Source of the DNA: Glandiceps talaboti
Taxonomy: Eukaryota; Hemichordata; Enteropneusta; Spengelidae
NCBI RefSeq assembly: GCF_964340395.1
Contig: NC_135551.1
Location: forward strand, 10,366,879-10,430,878
DNA: 64,000 nucleotides
Direction of reading: 5' to 3'
A model generated the notes under the pieces. The model did not search any database. It worked only from the letters and a program-made list of their open reading frames with translations, and was not told where the DNA came from. Each line of letters opens with the position of its first letter. Positions within the stretch are counted from its first letter, which is position 1. Shown piece after piece: positions 12,308 through 27,320 of the stretch. Position numbers and translations under genes: made by a program.

Positions 12308-13855
12308 GATGATTTGTAATGCGCCTCATCTCCGAAGAGCTCGAAGCGCAGAGGAAGAGTGGATACAGAAATAGTTAATGGAAATGTGAATTCAAGGTAA
12401 TGTGTATTAAATAAAATGAGAAAGAAAAACAGTTATATTAGCAGTTGAAGAGGTGTTTCGAGAGAATGTCTGAAGGTTGACAAAGATTTGGAACGGCGGA
12501 GATCAAAAGGGAGGTGGTTCCATGAAGTAGGGCCAATGTAAGAGAAGGATCTTTCACCAAATGTTTTGGTTGACACCCTTGGAACACAGAGAAGACGAGA
12601 ATCAGAAGACGAGCGAAGTGGTCTTCGAGGAATGTATTGATGTAGAAGATCCGTGAGATATTGTGGGCCAATACCTACAACTGACTTGAAACAAATGGAT
12701 GAAATTTTGTATTGAATACGTGAAGTGATAGGCAGCCAATGAAGTTTTCTAAGAAGAGGTTGTACATGATCGAACTTTTTAGCTTTGAAGACAAGCCGAG
12801 CTGCAGCATTTTGTGCATGCTGTAGTCTGTCAGTGAGGTGTTTAGGACAACCAGAGAGAAGAGCATTACAATAGTCTAAGCGAGACAGGATGAGTGTGGC
12901 GACAAGTGTTTGAGTGGCACTAGAAGTGAGAAAGTGACGAATATAGCTGATTTGAAGTTGAATGTAGGCGGCCTTGCATGTGCGTTGCACATGCTCGGCC
13001 ATATTGAGATTGCAATCAAGTGTGACTCCAAGATTTTTTACACTTGGACTGAAAAGTATGTCTGAGTTTCCGACATGCATGGAAGGGGGAAGAGCAAGTT
13101 TAGTGGAAAGTCTAGGAGATGAGATTAGTATGACTTCTGTCTTACAGTCATTTAATTGAAGCTTATTTGCAGTCATCCACATTTTGACGTCAGTAATGCA
13201 GTTTTGCATATCTTCAATAGTTTGGTTTATGTTATTTGGATTAGTGTCTTTATAAAGTTGGTTACCATCAGCAAAAGCATGACGATGAATTAAGTGCTTC
13301 TTGACAAGATTGAAAAGATGCTCGGTGTAAAGAACGAATAAGACAGGACCAAGGACTGAGGCTTGGGGAACACCAAAGGAGAGGGGTGATGCATTTGACT
13401 GGAAACCATCTATCGTGACTATTTGAGTTCTTTCAGAAAGATAAGAGTTAAACCAGGATAGGGCAGATTCTGTGATACCAAAAGTGTGTCGTTTAAAAGT
13501 CGTTTAAGGAGAATATTATGATCAATGGTGTCAAATGCAGCCGACAGGTCTAAGAGAGTAAGAAGAGTGATTTTACCGTTGTCAATGGCAGTTAAAAGAT
13601 CGTTTATGATTTTGAGAAGGGCAGTTTCAGTGCTGTGGTAAGGCCTGTAAGCAGATTGGAGAGAATTAAGGAGATTATTAGAAAGAAGGTGCTCATTTAA
13701 CTGTAAGAGAACTATTCGTTCAATTACTTGAGAGAAATGGAAGGTTAGAAACAGGGCGATAGTTTTTCAAATCGTTATGATGAAGAGATGGTTTCTTCAA
13801 CAATGGTTTTACAAGAGCAGTTTTGAAGATAGATGGAAATGTACCTTTTACAAGA
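12308..13855 (-). mobile_element. L2/CR1-superfamily LINE, 5'-truncated reverse transcriptase
   Basis: Minus-strand translation shows reverse-transcriptase blocks in order: KNYRPVSNL-type, LLDLSAAFDTIDH, a GVPQxSVLGPVLF-type block and FADGNQL (normally FADD). An intact 258-residue frame follows at 13209-12433 with LQLNDCKTE, LGVTLD, SRLDYCNALLSG, LQHAQNAAARL and LHWLPI. This is the C-terminal half of an L2/CR1-type ORF2. The upstream half is broken by frameshifts and the second catalytic aspartate appears changed to glycine, so the copy is dead. The endonuclease is absent. Confidence 0.9.
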
Positions 13856-14130
13856 GGTCCCAATGTTTCCAGATTTATGACAAACGTATTTGTGACACAT
13901 CATAGAGAAATGTCACCATCTTCCAGTACAAGTAAATAAGAAAGGATCATATACAGAATTCTTTATTCCAAAAACTTAGTATCTTGAATAACAAGCACCA
14001 TAGATACCGGAATGTCTGTGATTAATTCTGAAACATCAGAGCTGACGTCACCCAATATATCTACCTTTCTAATTTGATTCAATAGAAATGAACCCCAAGT
14101 TCAAAGCAGTTCTGATTTTGTTGTGATACC
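13855..14130. other. Duplicate flank of the LINE insertion site, then unannotated DNA
   Basis: 13855-13925 (ACAAGAGGTCCCAATGTTTCC...) repeats 11665-11735 almost exactly, so this is the far side of the interrupted paralogous copy. Nothing coding was seen. Confidence 0.6.
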
Positions 14131-14725
14131 AAACAACGCCTCGTGCACACATCAAGACTACGTACTAGGCTAGGCGTGGCGAACAAGAATTTCAATCAAA
14201 TCATACACGTACTGGGATTGTATATTGGGTATAGCTATTTTTAAACACGAATGTCAATATGTCCATACACATACTGAGACTATACACTGGGCGTAGCCAA
14301 CACGTGTCAATCACACCAGACTGAGATACATACTTCGCTTGGCCAACACGAGTGTCAATCACACCATGTACACACTGAGACTACTTAGTGGGCGTGACCA
14401 ACACGAGTATCAATCACACCATACATACACCGAGTATATACTGGGCGTGGCCAACACGAGTGTCAATCACACCATGTACACACTGAGACTACTTAGTGGG
14501 CGTGGCAAACACGAGTATCAATCACACCATACATACACTGAGTATATACTGGGCGTGGCCAACACAAGTGTCAATCACGCCATACAAGGGGCTATATACT
14601 GGGCCTGGCCAATACATATGTCAAACACACCATACACACACTGAGACTACATAGTGGGCGTGCCCAACACGAGTGTCAATCAAACTATACATACACTGAG
14701 ACCACATAGTGGGCGTGCCCAATAC
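14130..14725. repeat. Minisatellite array, about 55-bp unit (108-bp dimer)
   Basis: About ten units carry GGGCGTGGCCAACACGAG and TGTCAATCACACCATAC. Within 14341-14560 alternating units form a dimer of 108 bp (GGCCAACACGAG at 14341 and 14449). An open frame of 101 residues through it is a repeat artefact. Confidence 0.85.
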
Positions 14726-14749
14726 AACTATACGACTACGTAGTTTACA

Positions 14750-17700
14750 TGTAACCACAATTCCTCTACATTATAGTTAAACAAAACTTTCCTCTACATT
14801 ATAAACAAAATGCGAATATTTTCAAAATTGAGTGATGAAATTAAAACCAAAGCAATCTTCCAAACGGCATTTCGTTCAAGCTAGACGTTACCTTGCGTAA
14901 CATTTCTTCATCAAACACTCGTAATGTGAGGTTCTTAAACATGTAACTGGTGGCGCCTGGACCCTATATTGCATATGACTGACTGTATGTTTGGAGGTGG
15001 AGAACTTGTGATGACTCACTAGCAAGTAATCACCAAAATATAAACATTCCCTATATCTGGGGTTTTCACATGCAAATGCCGCATATTTGAATAATCCTGA
15101 ATGATACACAATCTAAGCAGCTGTTTGCAGGGGAATTTGTCTCATTTGGAGAGGTTTTTTTCATTCTATGAAACAAACAGACTGATTTTCAACTAATTTG
15201 TGTATCAAGTTACCATCCTACGACATTCACAAACAATTTGTACATGATACATGACCTGTGTGTTTCTCGAAGCACAGAGAAAATGCTGAAAACAAGACCC
15301 AGAAGCTAGTGCTCTGTACAGCAATTTGAATTTCCCGCATTTGCATAGATTAGCCATAATCCTCTTTATATAGGGCAGTTGTGCGGATTATCTTCATCGG
15401 GAAAGCAAATATTGGCTTTGCCATCATTGTTTTGATGACGTCACATTACAGGCACTGATGAAATGATTTAGCCTGCAACTACAGGACGCTTTTTCGTTGA
15501 CAAAATGAGTGTAAATTTGGCAGTAAACAATATCATAAAAAATGAATACGTGATAAAACTTTTACCTTTGGGTCAGTTAACGATTGGAAAGACGGATACA
15601 ATCAGGTAAAATCGCCACGGGTATCTAACACTAAGTGATAACACTCCAACAACGTGATGAAGGTGTGTTATCGCGCGAAGCAAAATCATACTCCAGATGG
15701 TTGTGGCCGCCCTCTATGATACAAATAAAATTACACTTGTTTGTTTGTTTGTTTGGTCACCAGGTTTTCAGTCGTCTCAACATCATATCATCGTGGGTTG
15801 GGTTCTTATATTTGATAATGTAATATATGTGATCAATCGGTAATCTCGTTAAATGACTTGATCTGTACTCGAGTTGTGACATTTACTGGGGTTATTTAGG
15901 TACATAGTACATATAAACAAACTGTCATCTGACCTTATAATACAGACACATCGTTTGACCTCAATTATTGGTTTTATGACCTTTCTTAAACAGTTATGAA
16001 AAGTCCAGCCAGTAGTTCACTATTCGTCAAATTGCAACAGAGCATCTACGTGCAGTAATATTAATTATGTTATAAATATTGCATCATTGACAAAGACGAC
16101 TATCCTATAGAGTCACGGCTATGTTTATATACATACACAGGGAAAAAGGAAATATGTATAACATAGAGCCACTCATACAGTACCTTGTTGGTGGTGGGTT
16201 TTTTTGCAGTTGCAGTCTTTGATTAACAACCACATTTGTCAAATGCTGTAAACAGTATTGCATGCTATGCCATGACGCCTGTTTGCGGGGAGTGGGGCGT
16301 AGCAAAACCTAAATAAACTCCATCCTTCTGGTTGTATGTGTATTGATACGTCGGAAAACCGCAGACAGTACAGGCCGTGCTTGTATATGATCAACGTAGG
16401 ATGAAACTTATTCAAACTGGATAGATGATTTAAAAGCAAGTTTTTGCTATACTATATATATAGTTTAATCCAGTATGTTACTGTTCGTGGAAAGATGTGC
16501 ATATATCACATCAATTTAATATTGAACACTGTTAAGGTTACAAACATATAATTATGCCTACTAAGACTAAACTGTGTATGTTATGGAGAAACCAAAGTTT
16601 GTATGTAGGCTACAACAATGTTCGACCAACCGTATCTCTTAGTCTGTCTCAAGCTGTGCTGAAACTACCTACTAACAGCGAGTTTCTCTATAGTCTAGCT
16701 GCTAGACCCCAGGCTTTCTTCTCTACACTCTGTTTCTGAACGGTGTTTACTTATTTTCTTTGTTTCCATTTTATTTCACTGTATATACCAGCTTTGCATG
16801 ATCAATTTACAGCAAATGCTTCAGTCTTTTCCTTATCTTCAAGTTATTGATAATTACCAATCTCATCACTAGAGTTGATATTAACATGATCAGCATTGTT
16901 AAAATACTATATAATAATAAGCTTAAGGCCTAAAGAAAAAAAAACCTGTTTGGTTCCGGATACCCCACCTAGTTTTTCACTGACGACCCTACACTTATGT
17001 TCACGTATTCGAGAAAAAATAAATGAAATCGCGAAAATTGTGAAGTCTCGCGAGAAATATAGTGAATGTGGAAACTGACGTCAACTTTAAAAAAAAAGAG
17101 AATACAAAACTGTTCTTCCAATCTGTAATGGCTGTAGATCTGATGGGGGAAAAACCAATAACACAGAGACCATTTGGAAAACAACAACAGAAAAGTAACT
17201 ACCCGGACTAGACACTACACATAATTGAATAAAAAAATCTACCTACCCCACCTATTCTAAAATTGACCGCAATTGAAACCACACAATATTTTTTTAAGCC
17301 TAAGCAATCAATACACTTGGGTGATTCTGTTCTCTCTTGAAATGTAATAAGAAGTATACTAATTCAACAAGTTGACTGTATATGTAATACGATCCATTTA
17401 CACTATGAAAGGATGGTCTTTAGATTATCAATATTCTATCTGTGTTGATGACTTTTCATTTTACCTGTCGCGAATAGGGTGAAAGTTTTTTTTTTATGAA
17501 ATGTTGCTATCATTATTATAATGGTATTATGAATAATAGAAATCGTTGATCAATAATGTACAGGTTCTTGTAGATTACTCAGCTTATATTTACATTTATA
17601 TGAGAACAGATCTAGATACATGTATTCAGTGTTACATGGTTCTACTCAAAAGATTGTTATTGTATACATTACTTGGTTATATCACAGTCTGTGTTCATGT

Positions 17701-19588
17701 GGTAGAGCATGGAGGTAGGAACACCTAGTACCTTCCTTCCTACCTCCATGAGTAGAGGGACTGCGGTCCTAGCGTAGTTATTCCAGACAACCAACTGTGT
17801 TTTCCTGAGTATTCTGCATACGAATAGTGTTCATATCAAAGTATCAAATTGCGGTCAAATGAACAACGAATCAAACCCCACTAAGGTAAGAAACTTGTCA
17901 CAACTTGTCCCTTTTTTGTATTAAATTGCTGTTGGAAGTTGGTGGAGAGACCATGGAAAGAACAATGCTATACAGTTCACACTATCCACGACAGCTTACC
18001 GACATTGTAAAGCATGTGTAAATGTAATTACGAACCATTGACCAAGGGAGAGATCTCCAGGGGCTGCGTACAAACTCTCAACAGGTGCCAAGGATATGTT
18101 AACAAGACAAAGTGAACTCTTAGCCATATCTGTCTGGACAGACTCTCTATCTTATTTTTCTCCCAATGCAAAAATTGTTAAATTTACTTTTTCTTAGTTA
18201 TGCAATAAAAATCAATAAAAAAAATCAAAAGTCACAGCATATTTGTGAAAAGCGTTAAGTTTATTACGGACAAACCCCTGGGGGGTTATGCTAGTCTCCC
18301 CGAGAAATGTACCATGTACTAGATATAATTATCTGGTTTCCATTTTTTTTGGTGCACAGTCCCCTCGATCACAGAGGGACATTGTTTGTTGTAAAGTTGT
18401 CCCTATAAATCTAAACTTGGTGGCTATAAAATGGAAAGAAAAAATAGTAAAATCGTGGAAATGTAGTACCACTAATGCATCCATGATAGATGAAACAAGG
18501 TTGACTTCATACCCGGAAGAACACATGGTACACTCTTCGATCACGACCTGAACATTCGCTGACAGTAGTGTCTTCCTTTATGATGCTGATTTACCGCTCA
18601 TCACTTCCACTATTATGTAAGACTCTTATTGTACTTTTTTCTTACAAAACACGAGTTCGGCTGCATACACGAGGACACTGTCAGCATTGAGAACCTCGAC
18701 ATTTTTTGAAGACCGCGCTATTACTTAGGAGGGGGCGTCAACGAAAGAAAATAACAGGGTGGTGGTGGTGGGGGGGGGGGTTTAGGTATAAACTCGCTTC
18801 ACCACGTTATGGGAACGTAAGGGATGGAAATCGAAAAATATACTATGCTTAATAATGGCTAAGTAAGAAATGTTTGCATTAAAAAAAACGCGAACTGTGT
18901 GGTGTGCTTTGCATACTTTTCATCTCGAATGCGTTTTATTTATACATTTTAGGCCATGTTTGTATGGACTTTGAGAAATATCTTTGCTCGGAATGATAAT
19001 AATATGTTGAAAATATTGCCTAGAACTATGCAAGGCAAGAACATGTGATATTCTAGATTCTAGTTATTACATGATACATGTACCTTCGACGCCTTTGTTA
19101 GTTCAAATCATTACGCATAATATAATAGTGTTCTCGAAATGTAAAAAAAAAATTGTAGGTATTTGCATTTTCAGTGTACAAACGTTCTTCCCTTCTTATA
19201 CCTCCATGATTAGAGTGCGACGTCTGTGATTTGTAGCATCAAAATACCTAACCCTATATCTTGAAATACAAGATCTCTTTCATCACTTATTACGAGTGAA
19301 GTTAAAACGTTTTAACTATTGGTTAAAGTTTGCATTTTATAGACACATGTACAAAGGTATTGAACTAAGAGACGAGACGACCTACACTAATAATACATCT
19401 GGCAATGTGCCCCTCCATTATCGAAATGTTGTCACCCCCATTTCAAAATCGAATCGACTGATTACATAATAGGTGACATGGACAGATGAATAAAGTGTAA
19501 ACTCGGTCACGAAACCTGCACATGCACTGTTGTACTCGGCGTACATACTTCGTTTACTCGTTGTTGAAGACATCATTTATTGCTGACC
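14750..19588. other. Gene-free region before the ammonium transporter
   Basis: No exon was recognised on either strand. It contains an inverted repeat at 17708-17750, poly-G near 18765, and a copy at about 16150-16250 of the sequence found at the window start. Remaining frames are short and without domain signal. Confidence 0.55.
17708..17750. repeat. Perfect 14-bp inverted repeat
   Basis: CATGGAGGTAGGAA at 17708-17721 pairs exactly with TTCCTACCTCCATG at 17737-17750 around 15 bp. Related ACCTCCATGA ends occur near 19200, so it may be a remnant of a small inverted-repeat element. Confidence 0.6.
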
Positions 19589-21549
19589 ATGGCGAACAAC
19601 AGCAGCGAAACCCAGGTTGACGTGGTGGCACTGGCAAATTCCGTTGCCGTGTTACAAAGTAACAATGACCACTTTTTCCTTCTTGTGATGGGTTGTTTAG
19701 TTTTCTGTAAGTATCAAATAGTTTTTTGAGTCTATAAACTTTGTACCTTTGGTGTCATTGTCTTTACTTTCTCTATGACACTGCAATCACAGCTCAAAAC
19801 TTGGTGTGTATGTTTTAGATTAACACTATCAACAATAATTTGAAAAGTTATTTCTGCGGATGAATCAACTGGGAAATATGTAAAAGATATGACCTGGGAA
19901 GCCGACTGCACAGGTATTACACTAATAGACACAGGCGGTGGGAGTGGGGGGTTAATATAGATTCTCAAAATTAATGTTGGCATGTGGTTATAAATAACGC
20001 ATAAATGATTTTCAAGATGCATCGAAACGTTGGAGACATTTCCCCAAATCTAGCACACTGTCATCATGGTACATCTATATGTATTCGGAGTTGGCATTCG
20101 TTTGCAAGATACCATATAGCTCAGACCACTAACACAGTGATCCGAGATACTAGTAACCATAGACCATACTTTCGAGTAGCAAATAAGATGTAAATGAACA
20201 CGGAAGTATTTGTCACTTTGGATGTGATGTACATGGGCGGGAAAATATCCAAAAATGCGGAATATAATGTAGCATGCCTGAAATAAATTAGACCTGGAAG
20301 TGAAAGCAATGCATCGGAATTCTGGTGATGGTATCACGACTGTATGGGTGGGGTTACATTTTGTTTTCTATGACTATGGAGGTAATTTTCTTAACCCAAT
20401 GCTATGACTACTCTATCACACAATAGGGGTTCCATTGTCTTGAACTCACAAACTATGCATGCATAACAATGTCGGTATAAATCATTGAACTTATAAATCA
20501 TTGTAGGATCTAGACACGTACCAAATGAGTCAACACTTTCAAGCGTTGTTACTATGGTAATCCATGGTAGTATACTTTCATGGGTGATCCAAGTGATAAA
20601 GGGATGTCACTCCTCCTTACATCACTCCCAACTACGAGTTAGAGAGTACGTCAGTCATTACACCGTCTTTAGACATTGGAAGTGCCTTCCACGTGTGCGA
20701 AGAATGTCCTCTAATCGGATTTCACGGTTCAAGACCCACTTTCACTAAAACCCAGACCACATTCTTTTAGTGGTCTCAGCATTAAACGATAGGATCTATT
20801 ATTGGACTAGATAGTCTAGATTTGACTCTAGACTGTTATATACTGTGATTCAATATGAAATTTATAAAAGCGATTCTTCCTTGAACGTGTTATCTATATT
20901 TATTGATACAAATTGAGACTTTAACACTCTGTTAGAGGGTTGACAGAAAATTTGGTAACCAAAGTAGTTGGATGTATCATGGATTTAGATCCATGGATGA
21001 ATGTAGTAGGTGTCCGTTCTGTCGAAGTGAGGTTAATGTATCTACGAGAGTTTGTAAGAACTCATCAAATATTGGTATACATGCATTATACTAGTAAATT
21101 ACTACTGATATATACCCACTGACATATATTGACAAACAATTCGTTAAACATACCATACTGTATGTACATTTTGTATAAATTTGAATCATATGTTTATCAT
21201 TTCAGTTATGCAATGTGGATTTGCTTTCCTCGAAGCTGGGTCAGTACGAAGTAAGAACACGACAAATATTCTGATCAAGAATCTTCTCGATGTCAGTAAG
21301 TACAGCAACGGTTACGTCATTATTACGTCATGCATAATTAATATATATTGGATTATTCATGAATGCACATAAGAGTGACTAATACGTTCATGGATTCTGA
21401 ATTTTGAAGTACCATACCTTCTGAGAAAACAAGATGGCGGAGGAGGGTTCCGACATTTCCGCCAGGATATAACGCACATATACATGTAATAAAAAAGTAC
21501 TCTAAGGTTGTTTGTTACACCTTCACCTATATGTATGAATGTACTGTAG

Positions 21550-21580
<31 letters not shown>

Positions 21581-24500
21581 TGTGTGTATGTATATGTGTG
21601 TGTGTGTATGTATGTATGTATGTATGTATGTATGTATGTATGTATGTGTGTATATATGTGAGTGTGTCCCGGGGAGTGTATGTATGTGTGTATATGTGTG
21701 TGTATGTGTGTGTGTATATATATATATGTGTGTATGTATGTACACGTTTGTGTCGCATTTGTGCCGGGAATGGTGTGCGTTTAAGTCCCATGGCGTTATT
21801 TTCTGTCAATCTAAAGTATTGGGTCAAAAAAGACTTCATTCACACGGTTAGACTCGTTGGCGTGTCGTCGCGTCAATTGTTCCTGTCCATACAATAGGTA
21901 ATTGATGTACACACGTAATTCTTCAGATTATGGCCAAGTTACCTACAAGGCATAACACTACAAAACTCACTTCAAAGAACAACGAAAGTCAAAAGATTCA
22001 ATGGAATGAAATTATTCCAGTTTGGGGTCTGTTTAATTAGAGCCCCTGTACTGCTTCAATACAGTGTAAATTGCATTAGACGTGAACAAATAATTCATCT
22101 TCAATGCCTCAACTTATAATTACTGTAGTTTACTTCTTTTCAAGGTGATTGGTTGACAACAGGTCACGTGTTTTCTGGTTGCAACAAAACATAATAGTAA
22201 ATCCTGTAAAGAAACTTTGCACACCGTTAGATTTCTAAACGAGGTTTCGGTGCCAAGGTTGTGTTTTATTAATAAATAAATTTGTCCTACTGGTAGCATT
22301 TTATTGTCCAGTTGTTCTAGTAGATGGATAGAAATAATTTTAATTATAACATGTAGATGAGTTATAGTGTCACTGTAACAGTTATCTCTTCCATATCTGT
22401 TGACAGTACGCTTCGTTTTATTATAACTTTATTGCAGGATACACTCCCATATACTATAAAAAAACCCACAACATTTACATAGTACACAAGACAAACGTTA
22501 AAAAAGCACTCTAAAAATAGACAGAAAAGATATTTTAAATCATTATACGCCTGTAATATTTTTATTAACAAATTTAAGTGGTCCACCTGTCATTTCTTTA
22601 TTAATTCGCTCACCTGTTACCGAGTCATATCATTACCCCGGAAAAAAGACTCGCATAAAATGACACAACTATGAGTTGCCCATACACTCTAGCTGCATGC
22701 TTGACCCTCGAGTAATTAGCCCACAGGTCGCAACCAATTCAAGGTACGGTGCTGTCAAGGGCTCGCACAAACCATCGTTATCCTTCACTTTTGGTTCGGC
22801 AACCTTTCGAGTACAGATCCCGTTGTATTGTACACCTGTTCCGGGGTCCAATTTACCTATTACAGCTCCCAACACGAGGAAAAACGTACTCCCTCCATTG
22901 TTCACACGATGTTGTTTACAGCTATTCTTTTTAATTAATATCAAAAATAATCTTGCCCGTGACAGGACTGATATGGAAATTGTATGCCACAGGTATGCCA
23001 AAATAGGCCTGTCAGAGGTCTGGCTGGTCAGGCCTTCCCGTGACATGCCTGATGGGACTGGTCTGCTACAGGCCTGATGAGGCAGGCCTGTCACCGGACA
23101 TGCAACAATCTTGTTTCCAACCAGATAAATTTTAACTGTGTAAAATGTACCAAGTCTCACTAGCTTTAATTTAGCATCTACTCTACAAGTGACTCTAAAG
23201 TAGTTGTGGATATAATTATTGATATTTCGAACCTTTTTATGTGACTCATTTCCTCAGGTATAGGTGCCATTGCATATTATGCTGTCGGATATGCCTTCAG
23301 TTTTGGATCCGGAAACTTCTTTATTGGTTACGAGTATTTCTTCATGATTGATATGCCAACATCGCTTTACTCGCATTGGTTCTTTCAATTCGTGTTCGCT
23401 GCTACAGCTACCACGATAGTGTCTGGTGCCATGGCGGAGAGAACGGAGTTTGTCGCCTATTTCATCTACAGTTGCATAATCACGGGTAAGAACAAAGATT
23501 TTGTCATGCTAATTCCGATTAAAAGCCATCGCTTATCAACCAGAGGAAACGAGCAACAATTGTTGTTGTTGTTGTTGTTGTTGATGATGATGATCAAAAC
23601 ATCACCAATTGCATTATTCCGCCTTGATAATAGTATATAGTAATTGTGTGGGTGGGCAAAAGATCTGTCTATATAATCATGATACCTGTAATGTCTATAG
23701 TTATACCGACTATACGAGTTGAATGTAGTACATGCATTTGACTGATTATTGAATGCTGTCTCTGTATAGGTTTTATCTATCCCGTTGTGACGCATTGGGC
23801 TTGGTCTGGTGAGGGATGGTTGACGGACGGTCCTCCTGATGAAACACTCCAGTACTCGGTAAGACGACATCGTACAATTATATATATATAATATATGACT
23901 TTTATCCGATTCTTGGCCATTTGCAAGATTTAGTTCTATCTGTCTGCCTATCCGCTTGTCTTCCTATCTCTTCACCTCCTTACATCCCCATTCGCATTCC
24001 CATCTCCTATATGGACAGTGTCTTCTAGCCCACATGATTACATGTCTACACAATACTAGTATGTGATGATAGTGTATACGTAGTTAATTCGACAAGACGC
24101 GTAACGTTCATATGACAAATACAGTACAGTACAGTGCAGTACAGCCACCACACCCCTACGATCATATATATTCCCTATATAATCCCTGTATTCAATGATT
24201 AACATATTTGCTTCTTTCTCTTTTCTCTGTCGTAATATGTGTGTGCTTGTTACGTTTCTCCACAGGACTTTGCAGGCAGTGGAGTTGTCCACGTCGTTGG
24301 GGGCGCTGCAGGCTTTGTTGGTGCAGCTATTATTGGTCCACGTATTGGTCGCTTTGTAAACGGAAAACCCGTGGAGATCCCTGGACATACAGTACCCGTA
24401 TGTAAACTGTTAAGAATATTGTTGGAAACACTTAAGAGAGAACCGTAAATTTCTTCCTCCAATTAGTTCATAATCTCGGAAAACTGGACCGATAATTGCA

Positions 24501-26000
24501 AATCGTGATATGAATGGTCATGCTGGGAACTTACCACGCTTGATCACTTTAATTTGAACTTGACGTTGTCCGTGACGACCCCACCGTTTGGTTTACTGCT
24601 ATGAAATCCCAAACCATTGTGAACATTTTAATTTTGTTGTTGTTATTTAGTATCTGGCGGTCCAAAGCGTCTAATTTTTATCCAAAACAAAATATAAATA
24701 TGATTGTGTATCTGCTCGTACAACATGATTTGTTGACGTCACAGCTGGCTGTTACACTGTGAATCGTAGTATCATTATCGATACGGAATGACAAAACTAT
24801 TAATTGCCAATAAACATGTCCCGTCTTCGTATGTTAGTACATCCGTCTTAGGCAAATTATAGTTACTAGCAACCCTCACCTTTACGGGTTACACTAAACT
24901 ACAGAACCATGCAGTAATTTGACATCTGTTGTGTGGAGATTGTCCAGTTTGCATTAGTCTTTTCATAGCTGAGTACAATCTCACCAAAACTGATCAAGTT
25001 ATATAACATTCTCGATACCCTGTGTTCTTCAATCTAACTGAACATTTGCTTACGTACCTGTATTTTTTTCCTTTCAATAACTTTCAGTTGTCAGCTCTTG
25101 GTGGATTTATTCTCATGTTTGGATTCTTCGCCTTCAACGGAGGATCACAAGCACAGATTTCACAACCAGGAGACGGCGTCATTGTTGCCCTGGCAATTGT
25201 CAACACAACATTGTCTGGTTGCATAGCAGCAATCGTCGCGCTGATTTTGAAGAGAAGTCCACTGAATAGAGGATATCCAGCTTGGAGTTTACTTGCGACT
25301 ATAAACGGCGCCCTCACTGGCATGGTATGTACATGTAGCTCCGAGAGTTAATCAATCTTTGCACTTTCGGAAAAAGTTGTTTGAGCACCCTATATAGCAA
25401 TTACACTTGAATATATACATTTGCTTCTCAACTGTTTTGTACTTTTGGCTCACGTGCCCTCCCTTTAGTTGTTATGTATTTCTGTAACCCTCCTCCAGGG
25501 ATAAACGGATTCTGTTACTGTAATAAAGAAAAGACTTGATATTTGACTATTTACTTTTCACAAGAGACAGCAGCCGTGTCTATAAAATAAGTTATAGAAA
25601 TGTTCGTGTCTCTGTCTAATCAAAGATCACCTAACTAACGACGTCTTTGTTTTTTTTTCCATTTTCTTTCTCCATAGGTAGCTATCTGTGCTGGTTGTAA
25701 CGTAATGGAACCATGGGGTGCAGCGATAACTGGTTTAATTGCAGGTTTTACCTACTTTTGCTGGAGTAAACTTGTCTTATATATTGGAGTTGACGATCCT
25801 TTGGATGCCGTCGCTGGTAAGTTGCTATTCCCACTCACGACTTTGGGTGTACTATCATACAATGTACCAATTCTGACATTTTGGACAATTTGTAGACACT
25901 AACTTGCGATAGTCTTATGTATCCTTAGGCGCGCGCGCGCACACACACACACACGCGCGCGCGCATAGTTTCATTTTTCTTTGCTCAATCACTTTGGAGA

Positions 26001-26087
<87 letters not shown>

Positions 26088-27232
26088 TGTATGTATGTAT
26101 GTATGTATGTATGTATGTATGTATGTATGTATGTATGTATGTATGTATGTATGTATGTATATGTATATCTACAAAAACAAATACATTAAGCGAGAAGATT
26201 ACGTATACATCCTAACTGTTCCCCAAAAGTCTGTAAAGTAACAGAACGACCACAAGTGCAGTGTAGTATAGTTAGACTGTAGACTGTACGATACGTGACG
26301 TCATCTCATTCAGCCCTACCAGACTGCCCATGCTCGATCATGAAGTTGTAGCTGATAGTGAGTCCCAACGTCACGTGATCTTACCGACTACCCTTGCAGA
26401 CTGCAGTATGAGCTGGGAAAATAATAGTAATTCTATATATTGTAATTTATTCATTTACATTTATTGTATTATACTATTATACTATATTATATTATATTGC
26501 ATTTACTTGGTTTTTTTTTATTTATTGTTATGTATTACATTTACTTTGTATTATATTCGTTGTCTTTGTCGATCTGACGTCATTAATAAATGTAGCTTAT
26601 CGAGTCCGTCGATGAGAACTTGTTGCAGAGACTTCAAATATGATTTGTTTTGTATTTGTTCTGGTTACAGTTCATCTTGGTGGAGGACTATGGGGAGTGT
26701 GTGCAGTGACGCTCTTTGCCAAGGATACTGGTGTCGTGTACAAATTCAATGAACAGTCGTGGAAGGTGAGAACTTCAAAAATTTATCTCCGAATATTCAT
26801 ACTGATTTTTAAAGGGAAGTCAGTAGTACCTATATGGCGACTGTACTGGCGATAGCTAAACCAATAATCCTGATACACGTTATACAGTCACATACATTAA
26901 CTTTGAATTAAAGGGGCACAAGCCGAGTTTATACATATTTGGACATATAGCTTTTGCTACATTACTCAAAAGGAACTCGCAGTATTTAACTTATTGAAGC
27001 ACACTTAACCAGCACTCGCAATTGACTGAACTCAAACCTGGTATCGAAATATAACCCATTGATGATCCAATGACATAATTTATCACACGTATTACAAAAT
27101 GTTCAGGAAATTCGTATAGTGATCCAAGATAAAGTCTTGAACTCTGAGAGGCATGTCATTTCTCACAGCCTGTTAGTGACATAGCTATTAACTCTCTCTC
27201 TCTCCCTCTCCCCCCCTCTCCCCCCCTCTCTC

Positions 27233-27320
<88 letters not shown>

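Noticed and set aside
14339-14644. 101-residue frame with internal repeats (MANTSVNHTMYTL...)
   Set aside because: Its repeats follow the DNA minisatellite period and it has no start context or homologue.
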